Source: Gigaspora margarita (lineage: Eukaryota > Glomeromycota > Glomeromycetes > Diversisporales > Gigasporaceae). Taken from it: 64,000 nucleotides of DNA. Below are positions 47,700 through 60,618 of the stretch, one piece after another. Where the stretch lies: positions 45,257 through 109,256 of the forward strand of contig WTPW01001559.1 of NCBI GenBank assembly GCA_009809945.1. Reading direction: 5' to 3'. The number at the start of each line of letters is the position of its first letter. Position 1 is the stretch's first letter. The translations under genes were made by a program, and so were the position numbers. A model generated the notes under the pieces. That model was not told where the DNA came from. It worked only from the letters and a program-made list of their open reading frames with translations, and did no database searches.

Positions 47700-48960
47700 G
47701 TTAAGCATTGTGCTATTTGGAGTAGATTTTGATAAGTGTAATTTGTGCTTAGCAATAGTTAAATAATGTGATAGGAATCATCTATATAAGTTAAAACAGT
47801 TGTAGAGCATTTAAGATAATGTGTTTATGATAAAATAAGGTTGCTTTTCCAGGAAGTTTGTAGAGTATAACCAGTAAACTGAGTAGTAATATAGCTAATA
47901 AGTGGGTCATAGTAAATTCTCCAAAAAAGGGGTGTTATAGTTTCCTTTGATCAATAGAATTTTTAATTAGTAAGACCAAAATTTGTAATTACTCGATTGT
48001 ATCGGTTGAATAAAAAATTAGAAAGGATATTAATAAGTGGCAATGCATACAAATACAGGATAGTGATTTAGTAAATAAGCCAAATTGAACAGAGTTATAG
48101 GCTTTGATCATATCTTGGAATATAAGTCAAAGTGGCTTGTGGTTGCAATTAGAATCTTATATAATATTGTTAAAAATATGTATAGATATAGAAGTACTAT
48201 TACCAGATAGTGCAATATAATTGTAAGGTGAAAGAATGTTATTTTGTGTAAATCTTTTGTTGGGCCAATTAGTAAGAAGTTTGGTATAAAGTTTTCTAAT
48301 ATGCTCTACTAAACTAATAGGTTGAGTATTAGTTAAGTTACTATCAAAAATTGGTTTTTTTTTGAGATAGGAAAAATATAACCCTCTTTCTATTGTTTAG
48401 GAACAGTTTGGGCTGTTAGGCATCAATTAAAAAGAGATGTAATAGCAAGTAAACAATTATTTCTAAAGTGTTTTATTATTTCATAACTAATTCCAGAGGG
48501 ACCACTTGCTTTGTTGTTAGGAAGTTAAGATAAAGTATCAAGAATTTCTTCAATAGTAAAAGAGTGAAAAGCTTCAGAATACCAACTTGAGTCAATATTC
48601 TGTTTCAGAAAATATTCATTTGCCCAGTACAAATTGAATAAATGTTCATTAATTTGTCTAGGTGCAGTCTATTCATCAAGATGGTTCTGAATATGTGTTT
48701 TAATAGTTGAGAGCTTAGTAATAATAGCATTATTACTTTTAATATTGTTAATTCTAACAGGATCTTTATGTCGATTAAGAATACTATTAATCATAGATGT
48801 AGGCTGAGTAACCAGTTTAGAATATCTGGTATTAATAGATTCAAGTATTTGTTGATGAGTATATTTGATGTTTTCTAGATAACATGCATAATATAGACTC
48901 TTTCATACTTCTTTGTTATTGGTAATTCAGTCAGATATAAGATTATATTGTGAAGGAACT
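47700..48960 (-). pseudogene. LINE reverse transcriptase remnant
   Basis: The minus strand gives LPNNKASGPSGISYEIIKHF near 48530-48465, the PLWLIFQDMIKAYNSV motif-A region near 48140-48085 and the catalytic box YIDD at 47788-47777. These are the fingers and palm of a LINE reverse transcriptase. Stops and frame changes occur between them, and motif A reads KAYN where KAYD is usual. Confidence 0.8.
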
Positions 48961-49484
48961 GGTAAAAGTTGAAGTTGATATGATGAGTTTAAATAAGTAA
49001 TAGTGGAATTGTGATAAAGAGAAATAGATGTACCAGAGTTAAGAGAGTATTTTGTTTGCTTAATAATACTATTAAGTTTTTTAAGATTATAATATAGAAG
49101 GGCAGCTTTGGATAAGAAGAAGTGATGAAAGTTATATATAGCAAATTTTTTGTTATGAATATGTATAAGTGCTGCATTACTAATGCTAGTTTGTAGTTTA
49201 TGCCAAGTAGTTTCAAGTGATTCAAAAATAAAAATAGTAGAAGTTGTGTTATAGAATATGAGATTAAATGAACCTGGTTAGCAAAAGCTAGCCAGGTTTC
49301 ATTTGTTATTAGTTTATAATTAAAGATTCTTCTATATGTTTTGTATTTATATCTAGTATGTCCAGTAAATGCATAAAGAAAAGATCAGTGAGATATGAGA
49401 ATCTTATGGTCACTAGAGGTTGAAAAATCTGAGTCATCAATTTCAAAAGATAATAAATAAGGAAGAAGAGGGTCCAAATAAAAT

Positions 49485-50704
49485 CTACTTCACTTTGGTA
49501 TCTAGAGTTATACCAAGTAGATTGGGATAAATTAGTATGAGATGCCAAATTGGACATGTTATTATAAGAAAGGAATTGAAGCAATTTAATTTGGAGTTAC
49601 TAGTTAAAATAGAGTTAGCAGAGGCATTAAAGTCTCCTAAAACTATTGGTTGAATATTTAATAAAATTGCTTGTTGAATCCATTGAATAATAGTATCTTG
49701 GATTTGAAGTCTTTCTTGTGAGTTATTAGAGGGTTGATAAATAGAAATCATGCAAAATTTTAAATCATGTTTAAAAAATAAATCTATAGTTATTGCATAG
49801 CCAGGATATGTAATAATATTATAAATATGAGGAGTAAGATAGTTGCGAATCATAATGGTAGTACCTGCTCTAGAGCTATTAGTACAGGACCAAAAGTAGG
49901 AATAAAATTGGGTTTGTTTAGATTTGAATGTGGAAGGTGCACTAGAGAGTTTAGTTTCAATGATACTAAATTGTGAGATAAGCAATAATTTTTCCAATCT
50001 TGTTTTTTGGTAATATTATTAAAGCCTTGAACATTATGTGTACAAATAGAAAGATCAAGAGATACTAATAAGTTGTTATAATTAGAAAAAGATTTTGATT
50101 TGAGTAAGCCATTATTTAAAAGATGGAAATCTTCAAAAGGTACAAAGAAGTGGTTAGGTAAGAGAAACTCTTGTGGTAAATATATATGTACTTCTTTAAA
50201 AATATAATCAATCCTGCTATATTTAATAGAGATTCTAATATTTTGTTGTATATAAAACATTGGATATTCCTCTTGTAAATAAGTTAAAAAGGAACCAACA
50301 GTTTGTGGTGAAGGTAAAGATTGTAATCTGAGGTAGTATAAAAATTTGTAGTAGCATATTGATGAGTTGTAGATTTCAAGTGAATTAGAATAGAAGTTAA
50401 TGTTTGTTCTTTGTGTAGTATTAGTATGTGTAGTTGATATATTGGAATTGTTATCAGAGCTATCTGATAACAATTCATATTCATTATATATCTCTTGTTC
50501 TATAGAGTGAGTAGAACTATGTTGCTGTATAGGTGATAATAAATGAGTGTGGTACTTTAGCATAGCATAATGAAATGGTATTTGAAGTACTAGGATTAAT
50601 TTTGGTAGAAGTGTTCACTGTTTCAAGCTCAGTTCTTACAGCTGCACAGGATACCATGGCCTGCTTTGTACATTGGGTCTGACTGTCATAAACCTGGTCC
50701 TCTA
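49485..50704 (-). pseudogene. LINE N-terminal region and endonuclease remnant
   Basis: A frame at 49850-50563 starts the preserved protein and reaches CTHNVQGFNNITKKQDWKNY, the start of an apurinic-like endonuclease domain. The domain continues in another frame at 49485-49997 with ETKLSS and VLGDFNASAN, where GDFN is the conserved metal and phosphate-binding motif. Upstream, 50570-50704 is open in a third frame (SQTQCTKQAMVSCAAVRTEL), so the real start was further up and a frameshift lies near 50550. The linker to the reverse transcriptase is at 48989-49225. The endonuclease nicks target DNA to prime reverse transcription. Confidence 0.8.
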
Positions 50705-50710
50705 TGTAAA

Positions 50711-51204
50711 AAAATTTATTTATAAAATTTTAACAATATATATCTAAATTATAATTTTGGTAAAATAAGTTTTTTTATTATATAAGAAATTTTAATATTT
50801 ATAAGTTAATTTAGTTTTTAATTTAGTATATTTCTAATTGTTTTTAACTTAGTAACTTTAAAAAATATTTATTTAATATCTAATTGATTAAAACTAATTC
50901 AAATTTTTTTTAAATATATTATAACTATTATATAATTCATATATATAATTTTTAAAATTATAAATTTACAAATAATTAAAATAGCTATATAATGTAATAA
51001 GACTTATGAATCAACCCATGTAGTATGTATCTTTGACTATCTTTTTGAATGCCTACATAATTTTATGTATTATACAAGCAGTTGTTAGATTAATTATTCT
51101 TTCTTGGATATCCTAACAAATCAATAAAAAAACAAAAATGAAATAAAGTAATTTATACTTACTGCTAATTAATTTTTAAAAAAATTAAAATGACTTTTAC
51201 TAAA
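50711..51204. other. AT-rich spacer
   Basis: No gene or clear repeat is seen. Confidence 0.5.
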
Positions 51205-51578
51205 ATGCACCTATAGTGTTTTACACCTATGTATAAATTATCCTAAAAACTAGCTAATTAATTGGTGCATGATGTTCTAAGTAAAAATACCCTATGCCAG
51301 GACCCTGAAATATACATAGATAAATCAGGGTTATTATAAAGTTACTAAAAATAGAACATTCTGCAAAAAAAACCCTCAAAAATTAACCAAAAATTACTAT
51401 ATATAGAAAAGATCTATATAAAGTCCCCAAAATAAGCAAACTAATATCTGATCTATCTATATATTACAGGGTCTTTCTATACCCTAAAAACCCTTTCCAA
51501 ATCCTAACTCTAACCCTAAAAATTTTATCTTCAAACCTTAGAAAATCTTATAATAGGAGCAAAACTACTATAGGTGCA
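51205..51578. mobile_element. MITE with TGCACCTATAGT ends
   Basis: Left end TGCACCTATAGTGTTTTAC and inverted right end TGCACCTATAGTAGTTTTG; the similarity may extend a few bases outward (ACTAAAA and ACAAAA). Telomere-like CCTAACTCTAACCCTAAAAA lies near 51505. TGCACC/ACTATAGT words also occur near 44010, 52151 and 53086-53104. Confidence 0.55.
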
Positions 51579-53229
51579 TTTTGTAATAAATGATTAAAAT
51601 AATTATAAGATATACTTCAAAATTTACAAAAAATCAAATAAAATTAAAATTATATTTATGTGCTTATAAATTAATAAAATAATTTATAATTAGTAATATA
51701 TATTAAATTTAATTTAAAATAAATTTTATACTTATGCACTAATAAAACCATGTTTACAAAAAATAATTTAGCTAATCAAAATTTTGTAAATAAATAGATA
51801 ATACTTACATACTATAAATGATCAAAAAATTTATAAATTTAATTATTATACAATAAAAAGTAAACTATTAAATAATAATTTGTCTATAATAAAGTTTATA
51901 ATGTATATACTTTCTGTTAAATTTATAAAGCATTTAAAATAATTATAAAATATGTATAATTTAAAATTAAATTATATTTAATTATACTTACTTTCTAACA
52001 AATCAACAAAGAATTTAATATACAGTATAATTGTATAATTTAATTAAATTAGGATTTAAATAAAGGTTATACTTATGTTCTAATAAGTTTAATAAAAAGT
52101 TTAATATTATAAATGATGATAAAAGATTTTAAACATCAAAAACTATATATTGCACCTGTAGTGTTTAACACTAGTAGTATGAAATTTGTATAATATGCAA
52201 ATCAAAATAAAAGCAAAGTAAATTTTGATTAAGATTAGGATTAGAGTTAAAGCCTGGGATGGAGCAGAGGCATAGGTTATACCAAAATTTCACAAAGAAT
52301 TTTTTTTTTAGAGCCTCAAAGATGATTTTATAAATGAATTTTTGCATTATTGTTAGTTTTTAAGGGTAGAGAGTACTATTTTAAAATTATATATAATCTT
52401 AATAGTAAATTTTTTATATTTAATTTTATGAAAAATTATATTAAGTAAACTAATTTTAATTCTTAAGTTTGTAAAGCAGGTATTTTGATTCTAATGATAG
52501 TAAAATTATTAAAATTGGTTAAAAACTTAATGAAATATATATATTTAAAGATTGGTTGTTAAAATTTAGTAATCAATTAACTTATAAATTTATGTAAATT
52601 GACCAATTAGAATTAGCGATTTTGTGCAACCCAGAAAAATTTGAATTAGCCCAAAAAGTCTTTGTAATATATACAACTATATTTTTTATAATATAATAAT
52701 AGTTCAAAATTTCACCATAATAGATAAATTGTTTTATTTATATTTTGTAAAATTTTAATAAAAATTAGTTGTAATTTAAAAAATTTTTATTAGTAGCATA
52801 TATTAGTTTTATATAAAATTTTCAAAATACCATATAAAACTATATAAAAATGATCTATGTACCCTCTACCCTTAAAAAATATCTAAAAAATTTGCATTAC
52901 ACCTGATTTTCATGTTACAATGCAGCTCATAATAAAAAAATTATAGTGTGTTAAATACCAGTGATGTGATTTAACAATATCGTTCAAATAGATTATTATA
53001 TTTACCATATACTTATGTTAGCCTAGTATTTTAATAAAATTATAATTTAAATAATTTATTAAGGATAAATATTTTTAGTCAGAGTGCACCAGTGCACACT
53101 ATAGTAGCAAATACAAAAACGATTCAAGTTAGGGTTAGATTAGGGTTAGGGTTAAGGTTTGGTTAAGTTTAGAATTTAAAGTAACATCGCTTGAGGAGCA
53201 TTTTTTGTTAAAAGTGCAGCAGGGGTAAC
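51579..53229. other. AT-rich spacer
   Basis: No gene. TTAGGGTTAGATTAGGGTTA near 53128 is telomere-like and sits in sequence resembling 28800-28940, so both may be copies of one repeat. Confidence 0.45.
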
Positions 53230-53485
53230 CAGGTTGGCAAATGACTTTTAAATGACATAAATGACATTGTGACATTGTCATTTGTCACTTTGTCATTTAA
53301 AAGGTAAATGACAAATGACAAAAATAAGTTATATTTAAAAATGCAAAGATCTTGTGATCATTAAGGTTTTGTGTCACTTTGGGCAGTTTAGGATTGGTTA
53401 AATCCTAAAACACCCAAAGTTTTAATATATTATTTTAAATGACAAAAATAACAAATGACCTTTGAATCTATAGCTAGTTACTTGC
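53230..53485. mobile_element. Probable hAT-type MITE with AAATGACA words
   Basis: AAATGACA and its complement recur about ten times at 53240-53335 and 53440-53465. The candidate left end is GTAACCAGGTTGGCAAATGA and the candidate inverted right end GTAACTAGCTATAG. No clean duplication, so limits are approximate. Confidence 0.45.
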
Positions 53486-54452
53486 GTAGTAGCAAGCTTT
53501 AAACTTTCAAATTCATTAAGATATTAATTAAAATCTATTTTTTTAAGAAAAATTTTTTTTTGTAATTTTTTTTATCTAAAAAGTTAGCACATCTATATTT
53601 ATATAAAAGAGATATAAAATAATATAATTAATAAAAAAAATAATAGTTTATACCATAGTTATTTAATAGTAAAAAATTTTTAATTATATATTAATAATTT
53701 AAAAACTTTTATTAGTAGTACTTTTTAATTAAAATTTTGAGGTATCAATCTTTTCGCACTGGCCCATAATTAATAATATTAAGCATATATTTTACCTTCC
53801 AAAAATTTGTAAATAATTAAAATATAAAACATAAAGTTTGACTAAGAACTTATAATTTCAAAATACCCTAATGAACCAAAAAAAAAAAAAAGATCAAGAT
53901 TAACGGATATCAAATTTGAAACGTCATTTTACATAATTACTTTGATGATTTCCTTTGAGTTCGCTAATGGGCGCAACAATTGAATGGTAACAAAAAAAAG
54001 CAAAACAATGATGAAATTAAACGTCAACATTTTAGCGAGTTTTAAGAGCAGTTATTACAGAATTATAGTGGTGTTGAGCATCAGTGGTGTGATTTAGTAA
54101 ATAAAAAATATAAAATATAGTAAGGTTTTAAAAGTTTGAAAATATGACAGAGCTTTTAGAAAGCTGATTATTGTATTAGTTAGGCGAAAATGAAAAGCAC
54201 TTGCTTTTATAATGATTATGCTCGTCACGTATAATAAGTGCATGGCATATACAAGGAATAACTTATTAAATAATCAAATTGATAGATATCCGAAGCGCAT
54301 AGGCAAAATTTACAAATGTTGTGAATAACAGATAAATAAGTTATATGATAATTAATTACACTAGCAAATCACAAACTGTGTAAATTTGATTATTGCGTTA
54401 TTATGAACTTTGATTGGTTAATTATACGGCAAATGTTTAGTGCCAGAAGCAT
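53486..54452. other. Gene-free stretch
   Basis: AT-rich, slightly more balanced after 53890. No gene or repeat recognised. Confidence 0.45.
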
Positions 54453-54697
54453 AGCTGGGATCTTTGCTAACAAAATGACCTTCCGAGGCTATGTTAATTT
54501 TGTGAATAAAAATCAAATTTGCTAGCCATTTAGTAATCCAATTTGAATAAACATTTTTTTATTTTGTAAATCTCAATAGAATCTACAAATTAAAAAAAAT
54601 AATTCAAATTGGATTACTAGATGGCTGGCGAATTTGATTTTTATTCACAAAATTAACATAGCCTCGGAAGGTCATTTTGTTAGCAAAGATCCCAGCT
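54453..54697. mobile_element. Foldback element, 245 bp, near-perfect arms
   Basis: AGCTGGGATCTTTGCTAACA at the left is exactly mirrored at the right, and most of the roughly 115-bp arms pair almost perfectly, which suggests a young copy. The inner arms contain TAGTAATCCAATTTGAATAA, the word also present in 4402-4694. No convincing duplication. Confidence 0.85.
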
Positions 54698-56059
54698 GAT
54701 GACTATAAAAAATTTATTCTAAGTAATTTTATATGTTTATCCTTATCAAAATGAATTAATTTGCACTAATACATATATAATCATTAGTGGCAATCATTTT
54801 TTTAATATATTGACAGTAATTTTTGCTGCATGTCAAAGTATGAATTTTTTTTTTTTGGTGATATCCTTTCTCCAGTATTAACCAAGAATTTGTAAAAATA
54901 CGGGAGAACTCCATAAATGGATTTCATACACAATATCTATAAGTGCAAAGTCAACATGCAAATTCACGCGACATAAGTAGATAATAACGCCCTTAAACAA
55001 CTCTCTTAAAAATCACGGAATGTGAATTTGGCAAATTTATTTAGTTGTTTGATTACCCAATATTTACAAACTATTTTGGCGAAAATTAGCTAAAAAAGTC
55101 AATCAAATGTTTCATGAATTTGAAAGCGTTTTGCACAATAAGTCAAGAACAAGTACAAGAATGAGTGCAAGTGCAAGAACAAGAACATGAACAATTGCTC
55201 CGCAATAAATAAAAAGAAACCATATAATTAACAAAAAAATAGTGAATATATTGGGAAAGATTAAGAAAAATTACATTCCACCAAAGATTTAGATGATTAA
55301 TTTCTAGATTTTTCCATTTTTCGTAAACTTTTGGTCGGAATTTTTGCCGCCCAGGTTATCTCATAACATAATCGCTAATTTTCTCAGCGGTATTTGTAGT
55401 TCATAGTTTTATGCGATCTACCAACCATTAAAATCATGGGTAAATTTGGTAGTAAATCCTTTGAATACGTATCCTTTAAATTTAATACGAAGTCTGATAA
55501 TGGACCAAGCTTTAAATCAGAGCATTACCACATCAGTTAAATTAATGTTAATAATACTCTTAATAAGAATTGATTATTTTTACACTTGTACGTCAGACAT
55601 CATGCAATAATATAGTTATCGTATGGGTATATGAATAACTTGTGGCCTTCGGTCACAATTATTCACTACATACCTATACAATAACTATAATTTATCAATT
55701 TTATCAATTAAATAAATTGTAAACAAGAAATTCATAATAATTTAGATTATTTTGGATATTTCAATAAAGAATATATAGTAAACCAGTATAGTATAGTAAA
55801 CCTTAGCATACATTATGTATATTAAATATACCGAAAGTATAACTTTTTGAATATAAGCTATACGGCATGTATATTTTTTATGCTATTTACTTACATAGTG
55901 TATAGCTTGAATCATGTTTTATACATTATGTATAACTGCGTTACGTCGAGATCGAATTTTTGTGGATTTCTAAATCAACTTATCGTTATGCTATAGCGGA
56001 GTCCTAATCTGTCACATGGTTTAAATTCTTTAGGACCGATATAATTTTTGAATTAGATA
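54698..56059. other. Gene-free stretch with a hairpin
   Basis: A hairpin at 55605-55693 has arms GTATGGGTATATGAATAACT and complement around GGCCTTCGGTC, with outer TATAGTTAT arms. TATAC and GTATA words are frequent at 55790-55930. Sequence at 55950-56050 resembles 20730-20800. No gene. Confidence 0.5.
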
Positions 56060-56880
56060 ATATTCCTTTAAAAGAGATGAACCGGTTTTATTGTTTTGAT
56101 GCGAATATATTAATAGCTGAAAGCCAAGATGAATTTTAAATTTTTCTAAATCAAATTACACTTTCGAATGAAGATGGTGTTAAAGGTTTATTATTATAAA
56201 TTATATTTATTCATTTAATATCATATTTTTAACTAATATTATTTTATTATAGGCTGGGTAGAATTTATAATCAGCCTTGGATTTTAGCAAGCTTAAATCA
56301 TTGTTATTCTCAAATTGATATTACAACATGGAATATTGTAGGTGAAACTACAATTGCTGCAGAGTTTGCTCATGCAGATATTAATTGTGAAGAAAAAGGA
56401 CTAAATTTAATGAATGCAGTTAAAAGGTTAATTTATAATATTATTTCATTTATAATTAGTGCACAAAAGTTTGATAATAGAAAATTTATAACTTGATAGA
56501 TGGTGTAACTAAAACTGGAAGAGATAATGGTCCTATTGCTAAAGCAGCACAATCAATAAAGTGACATGGTAAATAAATTTAAAATTATATGTAGTTTTAT
56601 CAGTTATTTATTAGTTAAAAAATTTTTAATTTTAAATTTTAATAGATAAAAAAAGAACTTCCAAAAAACAATTAACAAATAAAAAAATGTAGCAAATCTA
56701 TATCTAATGAATCTAATGAAGAAGGTTCATTAACTCAAATATAAAGATAAATACCATTAGAAGAGCGACAATTAGAACTTAGAACTTGAAGAATTAAAAG
56801 AAAGGTTTAGAGAACAAAAACTCTTAAATTATGAAAGAACTCATGAATTAGGTGTTGAAAAAGAATTAGGATATCAGTAA
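56060..56880 (+). pseudogene. Intron-bearing remnant of an unrecognised fungal repeat-family protein
   Basis: Coding traces begin MNRFYCFDANILIAESQDEF near 56085, with an in-frame stop at the end. SNEDGVKG is followed by a likely GT-AG intron (about 56184-56252), then GRIYNQPWILASLNHCYSQ and NLMNAVKR in a shifted frame. A possible second intron starts near 56429, and Lys/Glu-rich coiled-coil-like sequence closes at about 56700-56880. The AHADIN and LMNAVKR motifs resemble multi-copy fungal proteins that I link loosely to transposases. Stops and frameshifts make it non-functional. Confidence 0.5.
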
Positions 56881-57998
56881 TAATAACATCCAATAGTTTG
56901 ATATAATAGTAAGCGATATATTATTATAGTCAATTTCTGTATATAAATGAAGCATTTGTATTATAATATGCTTTTTTTAATATATAACTATACAGTATAT
57001 TTATTTTATTTATTTATTTATTAATTTATGAAATTAATTTTTTAATTAAACTTATAATCTCTTATATTCGTTATAAAGAAACATTAATTAATTTAGGCTC
57101 TAAAAATTTTAATTGCATTATATTTAAGATTAAGAATACCAAACTTATATTTATCTAATAACAAAATTGTTAATTAATTCTGAATTATTAAATTGCATTC
57201 CAATTCTCTAAAACATTAGCTAATTTAGATTGAGTTGCAAATTATATATCCAAATGACAATTCTTTTTGCCCAATTCTATTTATATTTAATTACATTCTT
57301 TTCAATTTGCAGTAATATCCATTACGCAGAAATTTAAAAATACCTTCAAAACTTTTATTGCTGCCAAACATAGATTTCTAAAAAATCTCTACTAAATACT
57401 AATTTTCTAGTAGTTCCTGATTCCCAGATTCCTATATTGTATATGGTACGTAAAATTTGTGATCATAGCAATTTAAAAATCACAATAAGTCGATTATACA
57501 ATTTGAATCTATTTAACATTTTTATATGCGTGTACGTGAAGTCATGTGATAAGGTTAGCTGGGTATATAACATTTTACTTATTTGCACGGGTAATACAAC
57601 CAAAAAAAAGAAATCCAATTTGGTAAATAAACTAAGTGCGTGAGATAAAAGGTAGGGTTAGAGCCTTAACGTTGGAGGCAATATGGTTAGATTGATGCTT
57701 ATTGTATGTAAAACTTCATTCCCGTCATTTAATTAGTACATTAAGATCGATTTAAACATTAGTTTTTGCATATGTTCGCTTTTTTCTTCTTTTACACGTG
57801 TTTGGATTCTTGTCGAGCTGATCCAGAATAGTCAAATTTGCACACTCTGATTGGCTATTCCCTCTCCAGAAGTTTGTATTACCCGCGCAAACCTTTTAAC
57901 TTTTATATTTACCTAGTGTAACGGTTGAATTGGGAGAAAACAATATAGACAATAGTGCCAACTTAAACTCCAACCGATTACGGGATGAGGGGTAAAAT
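56881..57998. other. Gene-free stretch
   Basis: AT-rich, no gene recognised. The open frame at 57437-57643 has no recognisable features. Bases 57991-57998 (GGTAAAAT) are a target duplication. Confidence 0.45.
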
Positions 57999-58931
57999 TA
58001 GTGATGGGCAACGCGCGGGATTTTTAATATAAGATTATCTGGCCTGCGTTAGCATATCACCTGGCCCGCATTAATAAAACATCTGGCCTGCTTTAGCATA
58101 AGTGGGCCAATTCCTAATTAGTATTTGATGTACTTACATAAAAATATTGTGCACGCATTAACTTTTTATTTATTTCTCGTTCCACACATACACGTACGTA
58201 CAGAGATAATGCGCAAACTGTACATTGAAATAAATTTTTTAAATTGTCATTATTAATAAAGTGGGAATCTAGACTTTTAATTTCTTGCATAAAATAATAC
58301 ACCAAGAATATTGTGTACCATATGGGCGAAAATCTCCAATTTCAGTGATTATTTCAATGAGTGATAAGGTTAAATAAATTCGAGCCAATCATTTATGTAT
58401 TTAGATGATTATTTCAGAAATTATAAGCTCGATTATGAATTTCTTATGAGTCGTTTATGGATTTTTGTATGTATATAACCTAGTTATAAATTTTTATATG
58501 TATGTACAGTACTTGATCACTATAAATTTTAGTACATTTATACCTGATTATACACCTGATTACTTATAAATTTTTATACGCTTATGATTTGATCGCTTTG
58601 TTATCATTATAATTTTTAAATATGTATTTATATAATAATATTTTAAAAAAATTGATAAAATTAAGGCAAATCTGAATTGATGAATTTAATAATTATAAGA
58701 TTCAAATGTTTTAAAAGTAGGTAATGCTATATAATGATTTTTATTTGTAATCAATGCTGTAAGATTTATAAGAAATGATTATTATTTTAACGAGAAATTA
58801 CAATTTCTCATGATCATATATACATATATATATGTATATATATTTATTAATCGTGAAAAATCCAGAGACTCAACTCGATCCCGCGAATCCCGCGCGGGAT
58901 TTTTTAAAAAATCGGGATTTGCCCATCACTT
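57999..58931. mobile_element. hAT-type element with GGGATT words, 0.93 kb
   Basis: Left end TAGTGATGGGCAACGCG and inverted right end AAGTGATGGGCAAATCC. Perfect 8-bp duplication GGTAAAAT (57991-57998, 58932-58939). Left subterminal ATCTGGCCTGC words recur three times (58038-58095); the right carries CGCGGGAT words. The minus-strand open frame at 58114-58305 is not a recognisable gene. Confidence 0.85.
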
Positions 58932-60618
58932 GGTAAAATGGTAGTAAAAGGGAGAGTTTCTATAATGGTAAAGGTTTAATGTAGCAAAATGGTACTGTGA
59001 TGTAAAGGTGATAAGGGATGATGGATAATGTGTGATATCGATGATGGGTTAATTAAAAGTATCGGTGTAATCACGGCATAAAGATTTATGCAAAGTTCTA
59101 TAATCACGTGAACAATTTTAACAAAACTCGTCACACAGAATTCGAGTTATAATAATCCAATACAAGTCAATACAGTCCGTCGAATTGAGTCTCGCAAGGT
59201 TTATTAAAGTTAAAATCGAATTCAAAAGATAAGTATTTATTTTATTCAAGGGTATTAACTTTAAAACGGATATGAAACTTCATATCGAACATTATTGAAG
59301 TCGAGGGATTTATATACATTTTAAATCATTACAGCGTATGCGCGGAATTTTCAGCGTTTGAGCTGTATCCACCGCGTATGCGCTGTATCTACCGCGTCTG
59401 CGCTGTAGACCCGGTTTTTCCAACACCTAAGCCACTAAGCACTTTTTGTATACATGATTTAAAAATATTTATAAAATAAAAACTAAAATAAAAAAATAAT
59501 TCGTTACACTAGTGCTAGTAACTCTTTATTAATCGAAGTTATTTATTATATATAAGTATAAATTTTTTACTATTTATTATACCAAGTGTATAATTTTTTT
59601 TATTAAAATGTATAATAATATTTTAAAAATCTATACTTAATGTGCAAATTTTTTAATAAATAATATACATTTTGTATAATACTGTATACTATACTCCTTT
59701 GGAAGACTATACTATACATGCTATTGTATGATAATACCTTTCAGTAAATAAATAATTGCTACACTCATTGGTTACACTAATAAGAGATGTATACTATGTA
59801 TATATTGTATTCAATACATTGATTAAAAATTATTGCTATATTGCCCGTTAATTTAAATGAGACTCAGTATGGTATGGGTGAGCTGATCGGCCTGGTAATA
59901 TATATAACACCAAAGCAGTATGGTACGGGTATTTTACACCCACATAACATTCTTATCTGATCACTATACCATAATGATACCCTTCGTATTTACCTGGCGT
60001 ATGAAATATATGTAACGATAACACTGTATCAGCATGATACTATACCCTGATTTACAAAGATCCAATCAAATCATAAATTTTTACGAAGCAAAGAAAACAA
60101 AAAAAATTGAAAATACGAGAAACGAGTGTCTTAACCTGTCTTCGAGCACTAATAAAAAATGTCGGGAGAACAATTTTACCTATAAATTTTGCCCTCCGAA
60201 CAACCCTAACCCTAATTTTAATTGCTTTATTTTAACATCCTTCCAAATAAGGAATTAGAATTGTGGGTCGGTAATGTTAATCCTGATGGTCTAGTCTTTT
60301 AGGATAAACAAAAACGGGATGATTTTTTGATATCATAAGCTCTATCCATGTGTATGGATTCTTATACTCGTAAGTAACACATTTCGTTCTTTACAACCAT
60401 TTTAAACCATTCTTTAAAAAGGATAAATACGAACTACTATCATATTTAACCAAAAAATGTTTTCTAATAATTTTATTAACTGACTTGATCTACTAATTGA
60501 ATTTCATTTTATCCTGAAAAGAGATTTTCTTCTATAGTCATGAGACTTAATTTCTGTAATTCGAAGTACAATAAATCAAAATAATTAGTAAAAATGTACA
60601 TAATATAAGAGGGAAGAT
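58932..60618. other. Gene-free stretch
   Basis: GC-rich tandem units lie at 59331-59412 (separate entry). A cluster of GGTATGGGTA-like words at 59875-60049 has ends CAGTATGGTATGGG and, inverted, CAGGGTATAGTATC, possibly a decayed hAT MITE without a matching duplication. The open frame 60034-60258 includes CCCTAACCCTAA and is not recognisable. Confidence 0.45.
59331..59412. repeat. GC-rich tandem repeat, about 20-bp units
   Basis: About four units resembling ACCGCGTATGCGCTGTATCT, each with a GCGTNTGCGC-like palindromic core. It contrasts sharply with the AT-rich flanks. Confidence 0.75.

Larger units (their letters stand above)
44246..50710 (-). mobile_element. Broken LINE (non-LTR retrotransposon), about 6.5 kb
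   Basis: Read on the minus strand from about 50710 to a T-run (tail) at 44245. The order is an N-terminal region, an apurinic-type endonuclease, a reverse transcriptase, RNase H and a Cys/His-rich C-terminus near 44505-44585. All domains carry frameshifts or stops, so the copy is inactive. A hAT MITE (46287-46866) lies between the reverse transcriptase and RNase H parts, and an AT-rich block at about 47440-47670 looks like another insertion. The 5' limit is uncertain. Confidence 0.8.

Noticed and set aside
49309..49584. Separate small gene on the minus strand
   Set aside because: It overlaps the LINE endonuclease region and is part of that broken coding sequence.
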